Assembly (NCBI GenBank): GCA_940337035.1 | Contig: CALNHX010005178.1 | Location: 1-64,000, forward strand | From: Agriotes lineatus | Taxonomy: Eukaryota > Arthropoda > Insecta > Coleoptera > Elateridae | Direction of reading: 5' to 3' | Length of the DNA stretch: 64,000 bases | Shown here: positions 41,587 to 52,630 of the stretch, piece by piece | Numbering within the stretch: position 1 is the stretch's first letter | Layout of the letters: every line of letters begins with the position of its first letter | Notes under the pieces: generated by a model | Databases searched by the model: none | Seen by the model: only the letters and a program-made list of their open reading frames with translations | What the model was told of the DNA's origin: nothing | Made by a program: the position numbers and the translations under genes

Positions 41587-42542
41587 ACATAAATACCTAT
41601 GTTAATTTCAAGTTCTCATAAAAATGTATTTGTTTTTGTTGTTGCTATTATGGCTGTAAAGTAGAAACGTTTAGTTTTATATAAAGTCTACACATTACCC
41701 TATTGCCGTGACGTCAGAAATAACAAAACATGGCGTTAAAAACGTACGTCTTATATTACAGTAAATTCAAAAAGATCATTTAGATTAGATCACAGGTAGT
41801 AGACTTCAGAAAGAATTTGACTTATACCTAACCTTTAATGCAAGGGATGCTCCAAATAGCACATTATTCAAACCAATACATTCTTGCCCTATGTAATCCG
41901 ACGTTTCTCCTCTTCGAAGAAGTCCCTAACGCTTAAAATAATATTTTAGGCTTGCTCGCTTGCTTGTTATTGCGCGTTATTTTACTGTCATTTTGGACAA
42001 ATGTCACATTGACAGTATTATAAAACAAACCATACTTAAAGCGGACCTGACCAAAATCTGCAGATTTGTTGTTTCGTCCAATTCCTTATAGTGAAATAAA
42101 GAGAGAAAAATGTGACGTCACAGAAAAAAAGGTAATGTGTACCTACACCTTAGTAAGAGTTTTTTATGTTCCTGAATAAATAAATATCTTATATTATAAG
42201 AGCCGATGCCGCCAGTCGCCGGCCGCCGGCCCGGCCGTCCAAACGTAAGCAAGCGCGCGCACACGCAGCATGAACGGCCTGCATACTAGCAAGTGGCGCG
42301 CGCGCACAAATGGCGAGACCGCATTTGTATTGTTAACGCTGGCAAGGCCGGACGTCGGCTGGCCACCAGCCTAATCAAGCATTTTTATTGTTAACCGTTT
42401 CTTTACGCTGGCAGGGCCAGACGTAGGCTGGCCACGAGTTCTAGTTTATTTTATAATGTCTAAATTTATTTTATAATGTCTATTTTTTGCCTATTTTAAT
42501 GTCTTTTGCTGCTTAATTGCCTGCTTATTTGGGTTTTTTTAG
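41587..42542. other. 3' untranslated part of the hAT element
   Basis: No gene recognised. AT-rich except a GC-rich patch at 42200-42440. Confidence 0.5.
42322..42435. repeat. direct repeat in GC-rich patch
   Basis: Two similar units, each GCATTT.TATTGTTAAC followed by ACGCTGGCAAGGCCGGACGT or close to it and GGCTGGCCAC (42322-42366 and 42380-42435). Origin unknown. Confidence 0.65.
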
Positions 42543-42661
42543 TGCCTAAAATCTGGGCTTTAGTGAAGACTAACCTATTTTTATAGTTATTAATGATACG
42601 AGTGCGAAAACACAAGCTTAAAGTTCGAGGGTGTTGTTATGCAACGAGACGCAGTCGAGTT

Positions 42662-44084
42662 CAGTGTTGCCAGGTCTAGTGAAATTTCATTAGATCTAGT
42701 GATTTTTAGTCGATCTAGTGATTTAGTGATAACTTTTGCCAAAAGAGAATTATCTAGTGATATTTTCCAGTCTATTTTATTAAAAAAACAAATAATAAAG
42801 CAAAAATTCCTTCGCCCCTTTCGCCGTTGTTGCAAATTACTACCTACTATTATTATTCCAATCTTAGAAATTAGTTTTCGCTGTGACGAACAGATGGCAG
42901 CCTGAGATTTGAAATGCGAAGGTAAGTAAATTCCATGAATTACTCAACAGAAAATAGGCATTTCCCTAGTTCAAACTAAGTGCCCGAGGCTATAAACAGA
43001 ACTCCGAAAGGGAATTGTTCACATTTGCATTTTTACTTTCGGTAGAACGCAAAAAAATTATCAACGTTCGAAGTGTGCTGTGAGTACTGTGACCACTGGA
43101 ACTCAAGTGGATTTTCCGGTAATTTAATGATATAAATTTAGAATTACAAGCTGAAGCTCCAAAGATTCACTTACTTTATCCAAGAATGGCAACTGCTTTT
43201 AAATTATCGTTGAGTTATTACACCAAACCAGAGTATTTAAAAACATGGATTTAAGCAAATTACAGTATAAAAATCCGGAATATTATGTTTTAATTGAGCA
43301 CTTGTACTTAGGTCCAAATATCGCAGTAGCGCTAGCAAATAATAGTTTAACAGATAGTGCAAAACATTATTTCCGTTTGTTAACATTTTTACACCGAAGC
43401 AGCGCATCAAATTTTCAAAAGATTTCTCTCCCGTGAAGCTGTTATTCTTAAATCATTAAGTTTTCCTAACCTAATAACGGATGTCAATGCTTTAGATCGA
43501 GAAATTCGATCGCTAAAATATTCTGCCATTAATTTTGAAATGGAAAATTTAGAATTTTGGAAAGAAATTTTTAATTGTAAAAAAGCCCACGGTAATTTGT
43601 TATATCCCGAACTTTCTCAGTTTATGAGTATTTTTTTGTTCTTCCCCATAGTAGCGCCTGCGTTGAAAAGGTTTTGAGTTCAGTTAATTTAAATAAAACA
43701 AAACCAAGAAATAGATGAAGTACTAACACTTTGACTGGAATTCTTCATTCTAAAAACTTAATTTTGCCAGAAAACTTGTTATGATTTTGTTATTACAGAT
43801 GCAATAATAAAAAATCATAATAACAAAATGTATGATTAAATTACATATTGTATTAATTATTGTAGGTGTAGTGTGTTATTCATTTATACTTTTTATTATA
43901 TTTTTAAACACTTTATCTTGTTCGTGTTTTTGTTTATTTTTTATAGTTGTTGTGAAATCTATAATTTTGTTTTTTAATTTCCACCTTTCTTCACGTTTAA
44001 ATTAATCTAGTGAAATTTTTGTCAATCTAGTGATTTTTTTCACCGCATGCTAGTGACTTTTAGAATTTTGACCTGGCAACACTG
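42662..44084 (+). mobile_element. hAT element with perfect 8-bp duplication
   Basis: Inverted ends CAGTGTTGCCAGGTC and GACCTGGCAACACTG, flanked by GTCGAGTT at 42654-42661 and 44085-44092. Subterminal ATCTAGTGAT motifs repeat near both ends. 1.4 kb; contains the tail of a transposase (43144-43784). Confidence 0.95.
43144..43784 (+). pseudogene. hAT transposase, C-terminal part, frameshifted
   Basis: Frames in order: LQAEAPKIHLLYPRMATAFK; then MDLSKLQYKNPEYYVLIEHL with GPNIAVALANNSLTDSAKH; then HQIFKRFLSREAVILKSLSF through NFEMENLEFWKEIFN; finally the hAT dimerisation motif LPHSSACVEKVLSSVNLNKT with LTGILHSKNL. At least three frameshifts and one stop. The catalytic N-terminal two thirds are missing, so the element is nonautonomous. 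Its terminal repeats and duplication are still perfect, suggesting movement in trans. Confidence 0.8.
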
Positions 44085-44211
44085 GTCGAGTTGCATAGAC
44101 ACCCGAGATACGAGAAGCGTTTTAGCAAGAGCGCCATTCAAAATGTTTTCTGTTGATCAACCACGCTGGTCACGAGTCGCTATGGATATGTTGTTTATTT
44201 TATAAAGAAAA

Positions 44212-44602
44212 ATGTCAAAGTCAAATCAAATTCCTGAAAATATTTTAAAGAAAGGGAATCTATTGCGAGAAAATCTGTTGCCCGTGAAGTCTAAAGCTGC
44301 TTACGAGAAGGTTTATTAAAATTTCTGCCATTGGTGAGAAAATAACAAAGCCTTCTCGGTAACAGAAGAGGTAATTTCTTGCCTATTTAGACGAGAAGGT
44401 AAGTCTACGATTATTTTCATTTCCATTTATATTTAATTCATTTGATTTGCAGCAAGAAACGTCACATTCTTCACTTTGGCCTCATTATTCGATGCTGAAG
44501 TCATCCTTAAATGTGAAAGAAAACCTGCGCATTGAGCAGTTTGGGAATGTAATTGCTTGCCTTAAACCAAAGAATATAGATATTCTTTGCTTAAACAAAT
44601 AA
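44212..44602 (+). pseudogene. Crypton-like tyrosine recombinase, N-terminal fragment
   Basis: MSKSNQIPENILKKGNLLRE, LLPVKSKAAYEKVY and SVTEEVISCLF, then a possible 54-bp intron (44399-44452, AAG|GTAAGT ... TTGCAG), then SSLWPHYSMLKSSLNVKENL and FGNVIACLKPKN. This resembles the SAM-like N-terminal domain of Crypton-type tyrosine recombinases common in insects. Two in-frame stops (after KVY and CHW) and a phase mismatch across the intron make it a relic. The catalytic Arg/Tyr domain is absent. Confidence 0.6.
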
Positions 44603-44767
44603 ATGTAACACTTCAAGATACCAAAACGCATTTAATAAACCATTATTGTTGCTATATTTGTTTCGTATTTTAAATTTTTTAAAACACGTTCCGGGAAACG
44701 TGTTTTAAGCTGCTGTTTTTATTCTAGGATTTAGATATTAAAAAGATGACTTAAAATATTACCAACA

Positions 44768-46090
44768 GAAAAATATAATTTCGTTTTCTTCAGTGTTTGT
44801 TGCTGCTTTACTATGCACTAGTTTTATTCAGTTATCTGTTACATAAATATTATATACTACCAAGTTCCATTGTAGTGTTTTCTCGTATGTTTTGTATTTA
44901 TTCAGTTTTTAATAATAAAAAAATGTTTATAATTACAAAGGCAAAATAACAGACCAAATATTTAAGGTTAGGTTCTATTTGTCATTAGTCAAGTTATAAT
45001 ATTTTGGTTCTCCGATTTAATAATACACATGCCTCCTAAAATTTCATAGATAACTATCAAAATATTTATTTCACTATTTTCATAGCACTATACTTACATA
45101 TTCTAATTTTAAATGTCATTATGACATTTTGAAATTTCATACCATTCTTACTAATGTGCTAGTAAATTAGTAATTTGTTTCATTAGTACAAAAAATGCAT
45201 GATTTCGGGACAAGTCTTACGCGTCCCGAAAACGCATTTTTTGTGCGAATGAAACAACTATTTTTTCTTCAACTAGGTACTCATAAATTCGTTAATATGA
45301 CTTATTATTTAGAATCCAACATTGTAGAACATTTATGGCGCAAATAAACAATCACTATACGGGTAAAATAAACAACAACGACGACCATTGCCGAATATTG
45401 ACGAAGCGTTTGTTTTTTATTTCAAATTTACCATCTAAAACCCTATCTTGCGTCCATTTTTGTACTAGTGCAAATATGAATCGAAAAGTGTACAGTTGCC
45501 AAGGTAATTTGTGAACATCCCGAAATGGCTTACTTTCTATACAAAATTATTCGACAATATGGCGTCTTATTCGTGTGGTTGGAGAAAAATAAAATATTGT
45601 ATGCACCACGGGAGATATTCATCTTTTTTAACTTCGGTTGACTTACAGACATCGCTAAAACATAATTCAGATCGCCCTTAATGCATAAATATCTATTGTG
45701 ATCCAGGTTTTTCAAATAAAATCGATAATGACACTTACAATTTGTCTTCAAAATACGGGTCGTTGATCGTGGGAGCCACAATTAACTGATGCAAATCAGG
45801 ATCTACACGTAAGAATGCACATCGAAAAACGCAATATTTACGGCAGGAATTGCATAGGTACTGCGCAAAACTGATTAGTTGGGAGCACCACACTTTAAAA
45901 ACAAGTGAGGCCTTGGGTTTGCAGGTAGGTTTCCGTGACGTCATTATGTAAGCTGAATGGCTTTGCTTTGTTTAGATCCCTTTAAACTTTAAACGCACGT
46001 TTTCAGTTCGAGCAAGAAAGCTATTCTTGCAGAATTTATTTCGTATTTTGACTACGCCATTTTTTAACAAGGGCGTAGCCAGGCGCTTAG
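44768..46090 (+). repeat. duplication B, copy A (first part)
   Basis: Matches 54220-55495 from TAATTTCGTTTTCTTCAGTG to CGCCATTTTTTAAC in order, with many small differences. Further matching blocks follow at 49546-50960 versus 56351-56512 plus 60137-61360. Contains no recognised gene; a frame starting MNRKVYSCQGN at 45477 is broken here and short in the other copy. Confidence 0.75.
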
Positions 46091-46102
46091 AAGCCGCGGG
46101 GG

Positions 46103-46297
46103 CAGAGCCGGATTAAGAATTTTGAGGCCCAGGGCTAAATTTTTTTAGAGGCCCCATTCCCATTTATGCAACGGGTACAAAGGGATCTAAATGATTAGAA
46201 ACCGCACTAGATTATAACCTTCGAATCTTTTCGAGGCCCCCGAAATTCGGTGGCCCGGGGCTGCAGCCCCCTTAGCCCCCCCTTTAATCCGGCTCTG
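46103..46297. mobile_element. hAT-type MITE with perfect 8-bp duplication
   Basis: Starts CAGAGCCGGATTAAGAATTT, ends CTTTAATCCGGCTCTG, and is flanked by CGCGGGGG at 46095-46102 and 46298-46305. 195 bp, no gene. Sits inside remnants of another repeat resembling GGGCGTAGCC-type elements. Confidence 0.9.
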
Positions 46298-46453
46298 CGC
46301 GGGGGCGACGGGGGCCAACGGTACTCTCAAATAATTTTCAGAGAGGCCTGCCCCCCTCGAAAATATCTTTCTCTAGTTTCATCCTAATTTATAATTTTAC
46401 GTATTTCTTATAACCACTAACATAAATATATATGAACTTGCGTCTTATTTTTT

Positions 46454-47105
46454 TATCGGCGAAAAATCTCCTTATTTAGCCAACTGTAAAAGAACCTTTA
46501 CACGATTTTTGTAACAGTAATTCTTTAACAGGGCTAGATTAGTGTTTCTAGAAACCATTTAAATAGATATTAATTAGAGTTGAGAAATATTTCTCCTAAA
46601 AAGCACCTTGCATAAAAGACGTAAAAAGTATGCAAACACTCTACTTTTTGGCAAATAATAAAAAATCTAAGAAGTAGTAAACATTTTATATTATTTTTGC
46701 CAATTATAAATCTTGAAAAGTCTTCATATAAAAAAAAATTGAATTTTAATATTAAGTCTTGGTACCTGAAATTTTGAAAAAAATATTTTAAAGATTGAAA
46801 AATTAATTTCTAGCTAAAGTTTACAAAATTAGGTGTTTTCTGGCCTTGAGATTGTTCAGTTAACTAAAAATAACAAATTCTAAAAAAATCTCATTGAAAT
46901 CTTACTTAATTTCTGAAAAATATCACTTTTTGGATTTTGACAATTTCGAAAAAATCCATTTTCTAAATAAGTAAAAGTCGCTTGGTATATATGATAGGGG
47001 CTAAATACGTTTTTAGACAAGCACAAATTATTGACGTAAGAAGTTTTTTGAAAAATCAAAAATAAAAATGTTTCCCATATTATGCCGACTTTTTGGCGGA
47101 CACTG
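46454..47105. repeat. AT-rich repeat ending in GGCGGACACTG, copy 1
   Basis: Shares CTCCTTATTTAGCCAACTGT, GGGCTAGATTAG, TTTTCTGGCCTTGAGATTGT and TATATGATAGGGGCTAAATA with 48516-49148 and 55725-56350. The right end TTTTTGGCGGACACTG|TA looks mariner-like; I could not find an inverted left end. No gene. Confidence 0.65.
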
Positions 47106-47134
47106 TAGAGAAGGTAGCCCATGCAGATCTAGAC

Positions 47135-48112
47135 CAGTGGTTCCCAAACTTATTTGGCCTACCGCCCCCTTTTCAGAAAAAAAAAATACTCAGCGCCTCC
47201 TGGAAATCTACATTCTTTAAGCGAACAAACAGAAAGATATTGTAGTGGTAGCTTCTTGAGACTGATAATTATCTATAAGAGTATTTCTAGGTAGGAAATT
47301 ATTTTGAAAGAATAAATTAATTAGCAATTAAAAAGTACAAGGGGGATTTATACATTACAAGTGCATTATAAATATTTGAGAATTGTTTAAAGAATGATAC
47401 ATTAGATACAGTTACTGTTAAATTGTGAATAGTTTATTAAAAAGGTTCGAGCATATAAGTTGATTTAGTTGGGATAGTTGTTTGGTAACACAGAGCTTAT
47501 ATTTTAATTTGTAGATATTAACTGACAATCGGAATAACTAAAGTGAAAGTCTAAATGATTACCTGAAAAAGTTAATTATGAAATGTTATAATAAAATATA
47601 CCATATAGAAATTTTGTATAAATTATTATTGATAGATAAAATGATATTTTTAAAATAAACAAATCTTTTCTGAGTTTGTAACCTGTATTTTGAGTAAAAG
47701 TATATTTGAATAATAAAAACCCTTTATTATAATGGTATTTACTTTCTGGATGGTGCATTAAAGGGTGTGATAAAGTAAAAATAAAGAAACGGAGAATAAA
47801 CAGACTGAATAAATAAAGTAACAAATGGTATGAAGAAGAATAAGAACATTTAATAATGGTAAATAGTCTTCATGGAGTAAATGAATCTGTAACTTGCATT
47901 TTGTGTGTTTCTGTGGAAAATAATGTTACACAACAGATGAAATATGTACGAATGGTTTCTCTAAATCTTCTTATCTTCTCTTCCTTCTTTAAGCTTTCAC
48001 CGCCCCCTTATTTTTATTCACCGCCCCCCAAATGTACCCGAGGCTACTATCGCACCCCTGGATCGTTCCAGCGCCCCCCACGGGGCGATATCGCCCACTT
48101 TGGGAATCACTG
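47135..48112. mobile_element. hAT element, CAGTGGTTCCCAAA ends, nonautonomous
   Basis: Starts CAGTGGTTCCCAAACTTATT and ends CCCACTTTGGGAATCACTG. Flanks are ATCTAGAC (47127-47134) and ACCTAGAC (48113-48120), 7 of 8 identical. 978 bp, AT-rich interior with runs of CCGCCCCC near both ends, no transposase. This terminal sequence is typical of hAT MITEs. Confidence 0.85.
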
Positions 48113-48120
48113 ACCTAGAC

Positions 48121-48515
48121 GATCTTGTAACCGATTTCGTGGGTGCTTTACCAACTAGAATTTCTGTTTTTGGTACAGGTTCCTAAATGATAGTTTCTTA
48201 ATTGCATTTATTTTTGTATTTGTGTTTTATATACATTTATGATATATTTCTAATCTTTTTTTTATTTTTTGAAAACTAGTTGTATACTCATTTAAGTTTG
48301 CTTATTCATGTGTATTCTTTGTTTATGTGAAAATCTGATAATAAACATTGTTCATTGTTTTAATGAATTTTTTATGGTAGTGTTTTTTAAATAAAATAGT
48401 ACTTATTAAGTAACCAGTGACTAAAATATACTATTATAGTATTAAACTAATAATTGATAATCAGTAATCGGTGTTGTCGGATACCTTTTACAACATATAA
48501 ATAATTGAATCACGA
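48121..48515. other. spacer, nothing recognised
   Basis: AT-rich, unique in this window as far as I can see; no open frame of note. Confidence 0.4.
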
Positions 48516-49148
48516 AAAATCTCCTTATTTAGCCAACTGTAAAAGAACCTTTATAGGATTTTTGTAACAGTAATTCACTAACAGGGCTAGATTAGAGTTT
48601 CTAGAAGCCATTTAAATAGATATTAATTAGAATTGAAAAATATTTCGCCTACAAAGCGCCTCGTCTAGAAACCGTAAAAATTATGCAAACTAAGTACTTT
48701 TCTGTAAATAGTAAAAAATCTAAAGAAATAATTAGATATTATGTATATTATTTTTTCCAATTATAAATCGTTAAAATTTTTCACATAAAAAAATTTGAAT
48801 TTTAATATTAAGTCTTGGCATGTGAAATTTTGAAAAATATTTAAAAAATTAAAATTTTACATCAGCTAAAGTTAAAAAAATTAAGTGTTTTCTGGCCTTG
48901 AGATTGTTCAGTTAGCTAAAGATAACAAACTCTAACAAAATCTCACTGAAATCTTACTTAAATTTCCGAAAAATAGCACTTTTTGGTTTTTGACAATTTC
49001 GAAAAACTCCATTTTCAAAATAAATAACAATCACTCGGTATATATGATAGGGGCTAAATAGGTTTTAGACAAGCACAAATTATTGAAGTGGTTTTTTTGA
49101 AAAATAAAAAAAAAATCCCATATTATGCCGACCTTTTCGCGGACAGTG
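48516..49148. repeat. AT-rich repeat ending in GCGGACAGTG, copy 2
   Basis: Second member of the family at 46454-47105; about the same length and order of blocks. Confidence 0.65.
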
Positions 49149-49545
49149 TATATGATTTTTTTATTTCAAACGCATATTCAATAGCGTAAAATTTCAAAAA
49201 TTTTGCTTTAGGAAATCATTATAGTGACTCTAAATTTCTGTAGTGACATTTTGTCTAATTTCCAAATCAACATAACGTTGTAATGCATTGGTGTGATATC
49301 CATGGTGACAAATACAAATGCGGTAGGTAAAAAACATTGGCTCCCGCCGGAAGTTAATAAAAATTGGCTCCTGCTGCGCTGGTTGGAAATTGACAGTTTT
49401 TCTTCCTAAAACTATGGCGCAAAAGCCGACTTTCTATTCAGTGAGTAGAATTTTTTTAATTATTATTACAGTACGTTTGTGTTGTCCTATGCCCTGCATC
49501 TTAAAAATTATACAGACTGCCTGCATTATATTTACCTGTTTAAAG
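49149..49545. other. spacer, nothing recognised
   Basis: Contains a short ATG frame (49414, MAQKPTFYS) followed by GTGAGT, but no acceptor at a plausible distance and no recognised domain. Confidence 0.4.
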
Positions 49546-49885
49546 TTGGCAAATCTAACTATATAACCTATTTTACAAACCAGACATTTCATACGAAATA
49601 TGACACCATTTGAAATGTTGAGGAACAATTAAGTAATGAATATTAATTTTATTTTAATATTTATTGTTGAATAAAATTAGTACATGCTGTATAGGTTTGT
49701 AATCACATAATTAGTATTCATTTTATAGCAACGATCGATTTATTCTCTGCTCTGTAACCTATCGTAGTAATTATTATCATTATTATGTTGACTATTTGTA
49801 CAGGTTGTACAGGAATTATAGAAACATTCTATTAAACAGGAAGACATAAAACACGACTTTACAAATTTCGAGTAATCTACTTGTA

Positions 49886-49985
49886 CAGTTGGCGCCATCG
49901 AAATGTGAACGGATTTACCATAATATAAATCAGAAAAAAATGCCATGGCAGCGAGAATTTGTTCACATTTCGATGGCGCCAACTG
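49886..49985. mobile_element. 100-bp TA-flanked hairpin MITE
   Basis: Inverted ends CAGTTGGCGCCATCGAAATG and CATTTCGATGGCGCCAACTG with TA outside both. Copy at 60323-60407, which has an internal deletion and base changes. Confidence 0.9.
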
Positions 49986-50201
49986 TACATGTATATTTCA
50001 ATTTTTCGAAAGTGACAATAATTCAAAAGAGGAATAATAAAGCAACGTTACGAAATGAATGCAATTTGGTAATAAACAATAAAGTCGAATTAGAAAATAA
50101 TAAATTATACCAATAATGCAATTACAACAGATAGTAAATATTAAGAAAAATAATACCTATATCAACTGAAATTTTTCCTCATCAAATACACAAAAATTAC
50201 G

Positions 50202-50644
50202 CAGTAGAAGCTCGATAACGTGAACATTCGAAGATATAAAAATCTCGGTCCTCTGGACACTAAATGTTTTCCTGTACTACTCAGTAACGTGAATAGAGAT
50301 AAAACTCGATAACATGTACAACAATCAAGACTTGACGTCATTGGCATATTAAAGGTGGTTGCTGCTAGAAGCCCCTTACAGCTTTGCGCCCCTATTTTAT
50401 TTGGTGCTTAATAAACTGCAGTTGCAAATTCAGTTTAAAAACAAAAACCAAGTAAAAACACATTTTCATAAAAATTGTTTTTAAATTTCTTACAAATACA
50501 GTACTACGTAACTACAAATAAATATATATATATATACATTTTGCACTATAGAACTGCTATTTGTTGCACCCCCTGCAGTGTAAACACTAGCACTAATTTG
50601 AACATGCTTGGGATTTTTGTTTTCACATTAACGAGCTTCTACTG
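50202..50644. mobile_element. pogo/Tigger-like MITE
   Basis: Starts CAGTAGAAGCTCGATAACGT and ends ACATTAACGAGCTTCTACTG, with TA on the right and CG where TA is expected on the left. The terminal sequence resembles pogo/Tigger elements. No transposase; a microsatellite (TA)n lies near 50523. Duplicate at 60617-61030. Confidence 0.8.
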
Positions 50645-50960
50645 TATTATTATTCAAAATAATCAGGCAGTGCTCGACGTGTACAATCGTGAGGTATAGG
50701 TTAAGCAATCTACCACTGCTTTATTGTTCATTGATCTTCCAATCAATCTACTTGAACTATTTGTTACCATGCCTTATTAGCAGAGCGTGGATTCTAGACC
50801 AAATGCCTCTTTGTTCTATATTTAGGCAACTCAAAAATATGTAAATATAAATGCGAGAGACTAAACATTTTGAGCCCTATTCGATTTTGCCTAAATGTTT
50901 AAGACATATTTGTTGAGCCTAAAGTCAAAATTAGTGCGCCTAAAATAGGCACGTGTCGTA

Positions 50961-52158
50961 ATTAAAATTTTCGCTCTCCATAAATTAAAAAAATCCAAAT
51001 TATCGGCTTTTTTTAGAAAAAAATTGTAACAAAAAATTATCAAGTGAATCCACAATCAAGAAATTTTTTGTACGAAGATGCTACGAAAAGGTAAAATAAC
51101 ATTACATTAACAAACGGAATTATTAACAGTTAATCAATCTGTTTCTCCACGTGCAGCCTGTTGTATGATTTCAATTTTTATTTGCATGTTTAGACAATAG
51201 GGGACTTCTATTTAAGATAGCATGAAACAGAATGCTCTACCCACTGTACTCTACCCTAGTGTTGATTTTGCTACCAGTGACACCAATATAATGACAAGAA
51301 TAACTCTAAATTTCTGTGCTCTCTGATTCTGTTCCTTGTAATCCCGCGAGCAGCCTGTTTCGTGTGTTTTACTAAAATTGTTTATTCCTCCACCATAAAC
51401 TCCACTAAAAGGGATTTTGCATAAACTACGCTAAAGTAAGTTCTTGAACTCAATGCATACTTTTATTTTGTGTTATTTGCTAGTTGTAAAAAAGTAGTGA
51501 TGTGTAATCATGTAATCATAAGTTAATGCCCAAATAATTGTTGGTAATATACAGCCTAGAACCCCGTTAAAGAGAACTGAAATCATATAGGAACTTGCAG
51601 AAGGCAGAATCGCGTTGTTTGATGCTTGCCACATCGCCGTGTCCTCTACAGATCATTTGGCTTCTCTGTGCAGAACTACATTCAAGGTTTTTTACTTCCT
51701 TGTGATTTTTAGTTTTTTTCTATTTTTTCAAAAACGGCTCTAACGATTTTTTTCAAACTTCTCATTTTTATTACATTTTTAATGTGTATTGATGTGAGAT
51801 AGGTGATTTTCCAGTTGAATACTTCTAAAATGGGTTTCTTTTGTTTTTTTTTCTATTTTTTTATTAACTCCTATTTTAAATAGAACACCCGGTATATTAT
51901 TACATTTTTGAATGCAGCTTAAAATTCTAGAGAAAATTTGTCTCTTCGCCTAACGCTCTATTTTGTACCGTTTTTGTAGAATTTGTAATTTTTGAAAATT
52001 TTTGACAAATGCTTAAAAATTTAAAATCAAATTTTTGGCCAATTATAAGATCACTGTAAAAGGAAGTTGTGTGCGTGTATCATACCAGATTTTTTTGTTA
52101 ATAATAGGGTCATTATTTTTAAAGTCAATATATTGTAGTGGCGGAAACAGAAAATTTA
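50961..52158. other. AT-rich region without recognised gene
   Basis: No convincing frame on either strand. A motif ATAGAACACCCGGTATATTA (about 51880) resembles MITE ends, but I found no partner. Confidence 0.4.
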
Positions 52159-52630
52159 CAGATCGGACGAACTAAACGTACAGCTATTTTAAAAAACGTA
52201 TTGGCGCCTTTTTTATTAAAATGCTAAAAGAAGATATTGGCAATAGTTTCTATAGCGCCCTAATCGACGAATCTACCGATTTGACAGTAACGAAATATTT
52301 AGGGTGCTCTGTAATTTATTATAGTGCAAACGACTGCAAAGTGGTTACCAGTATTTTCGGTTTAATTGAATTACAAACGCGTGATCTCCCGGGATTGTTG
52401 ATACATTAATGAAATTATTGAATGGTCTAATTTAGACATGCGTAAAAAGCAAGGAATAGGCACAGACAAGGCTTCAGTGATGGTAGGAATAAATAACGGA
52501 GTATATGCAAAGCTCAAAGAATATAACCCAGATTTAGTACATATACGTGGCCTGTGCCATTCTTTGCAGTTAGCGGCTTTATCGGCCACAAAATAATTAC
52601 CTCGCAATCTGGAATTTTTAATAAGTCAAA
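52159..52630 (+). pseudogene. hAT transposase fragment (core region)
   Basis: IGRTKRTAILKNVLAPF, then in another frame MLKEDIGNSFYSALIDESTD with LTVTKYLGCSVIYYS, then (two more shifts) GIGTDKASVMVGINNGVYAK and LVHIRGLCHSLQLAALSATK, a stop, and LPRNLEFLIS. These are consecutive blocks of the DDE core of hAT transposases related to ZMYM/SCAND3-like and TTF-type proteins: DESTD holds the first Asp and GTD.AS the second. N- and C-termini are missing. A third hAT family, distinct from those at 39852 and 43144. Confidence 0.75.

Larger units (their letters stand above)
39428..42562 (+). mobile_element. right part of CGGBP1-like hAT transposon
   Basis: Restarts at the equivalent of 22647 (GATTATTTGAGTTTT), so about 0.7 kb duplicates the left part, then continues through the transposase gene to the right terminus TGCCTAAAATCTGGGCTTTA (42543-42562) and duplication GTGAAGAC (42563-42570). 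A 24-bp extra inverted piece (AAAAAATTTACTGGCTAGCC) occurs near 39535. Confidence 0.75.
49546..50960 (+). repeat. duplication B, copy A (second part)
   Basis: Matches 56351-56512 and then 60137-61360, which are separated in copy B by a 3.6-kb hAT element. The unoccupied insertion site GTAATCAC is at 49699-49706. Includes two MITEs (49886, 50202). Confidence 0.85.

Noticed and set aside
45477..45700. Frame starting MNRKVYSCQGN, also at 54890-55102
   Set aside because: Present in both copies of duplication B but broken in one and without any recognised domain; not enough to call a gene.
49414..49471. MAQKPTFYS followed by GTGAGT, like a first exon of a THAP-type zinc-finger gene
   Set aside because: The only nearby acceptor would give a 31-bp intron, too short, and no zinc-finger residues follow in frame.
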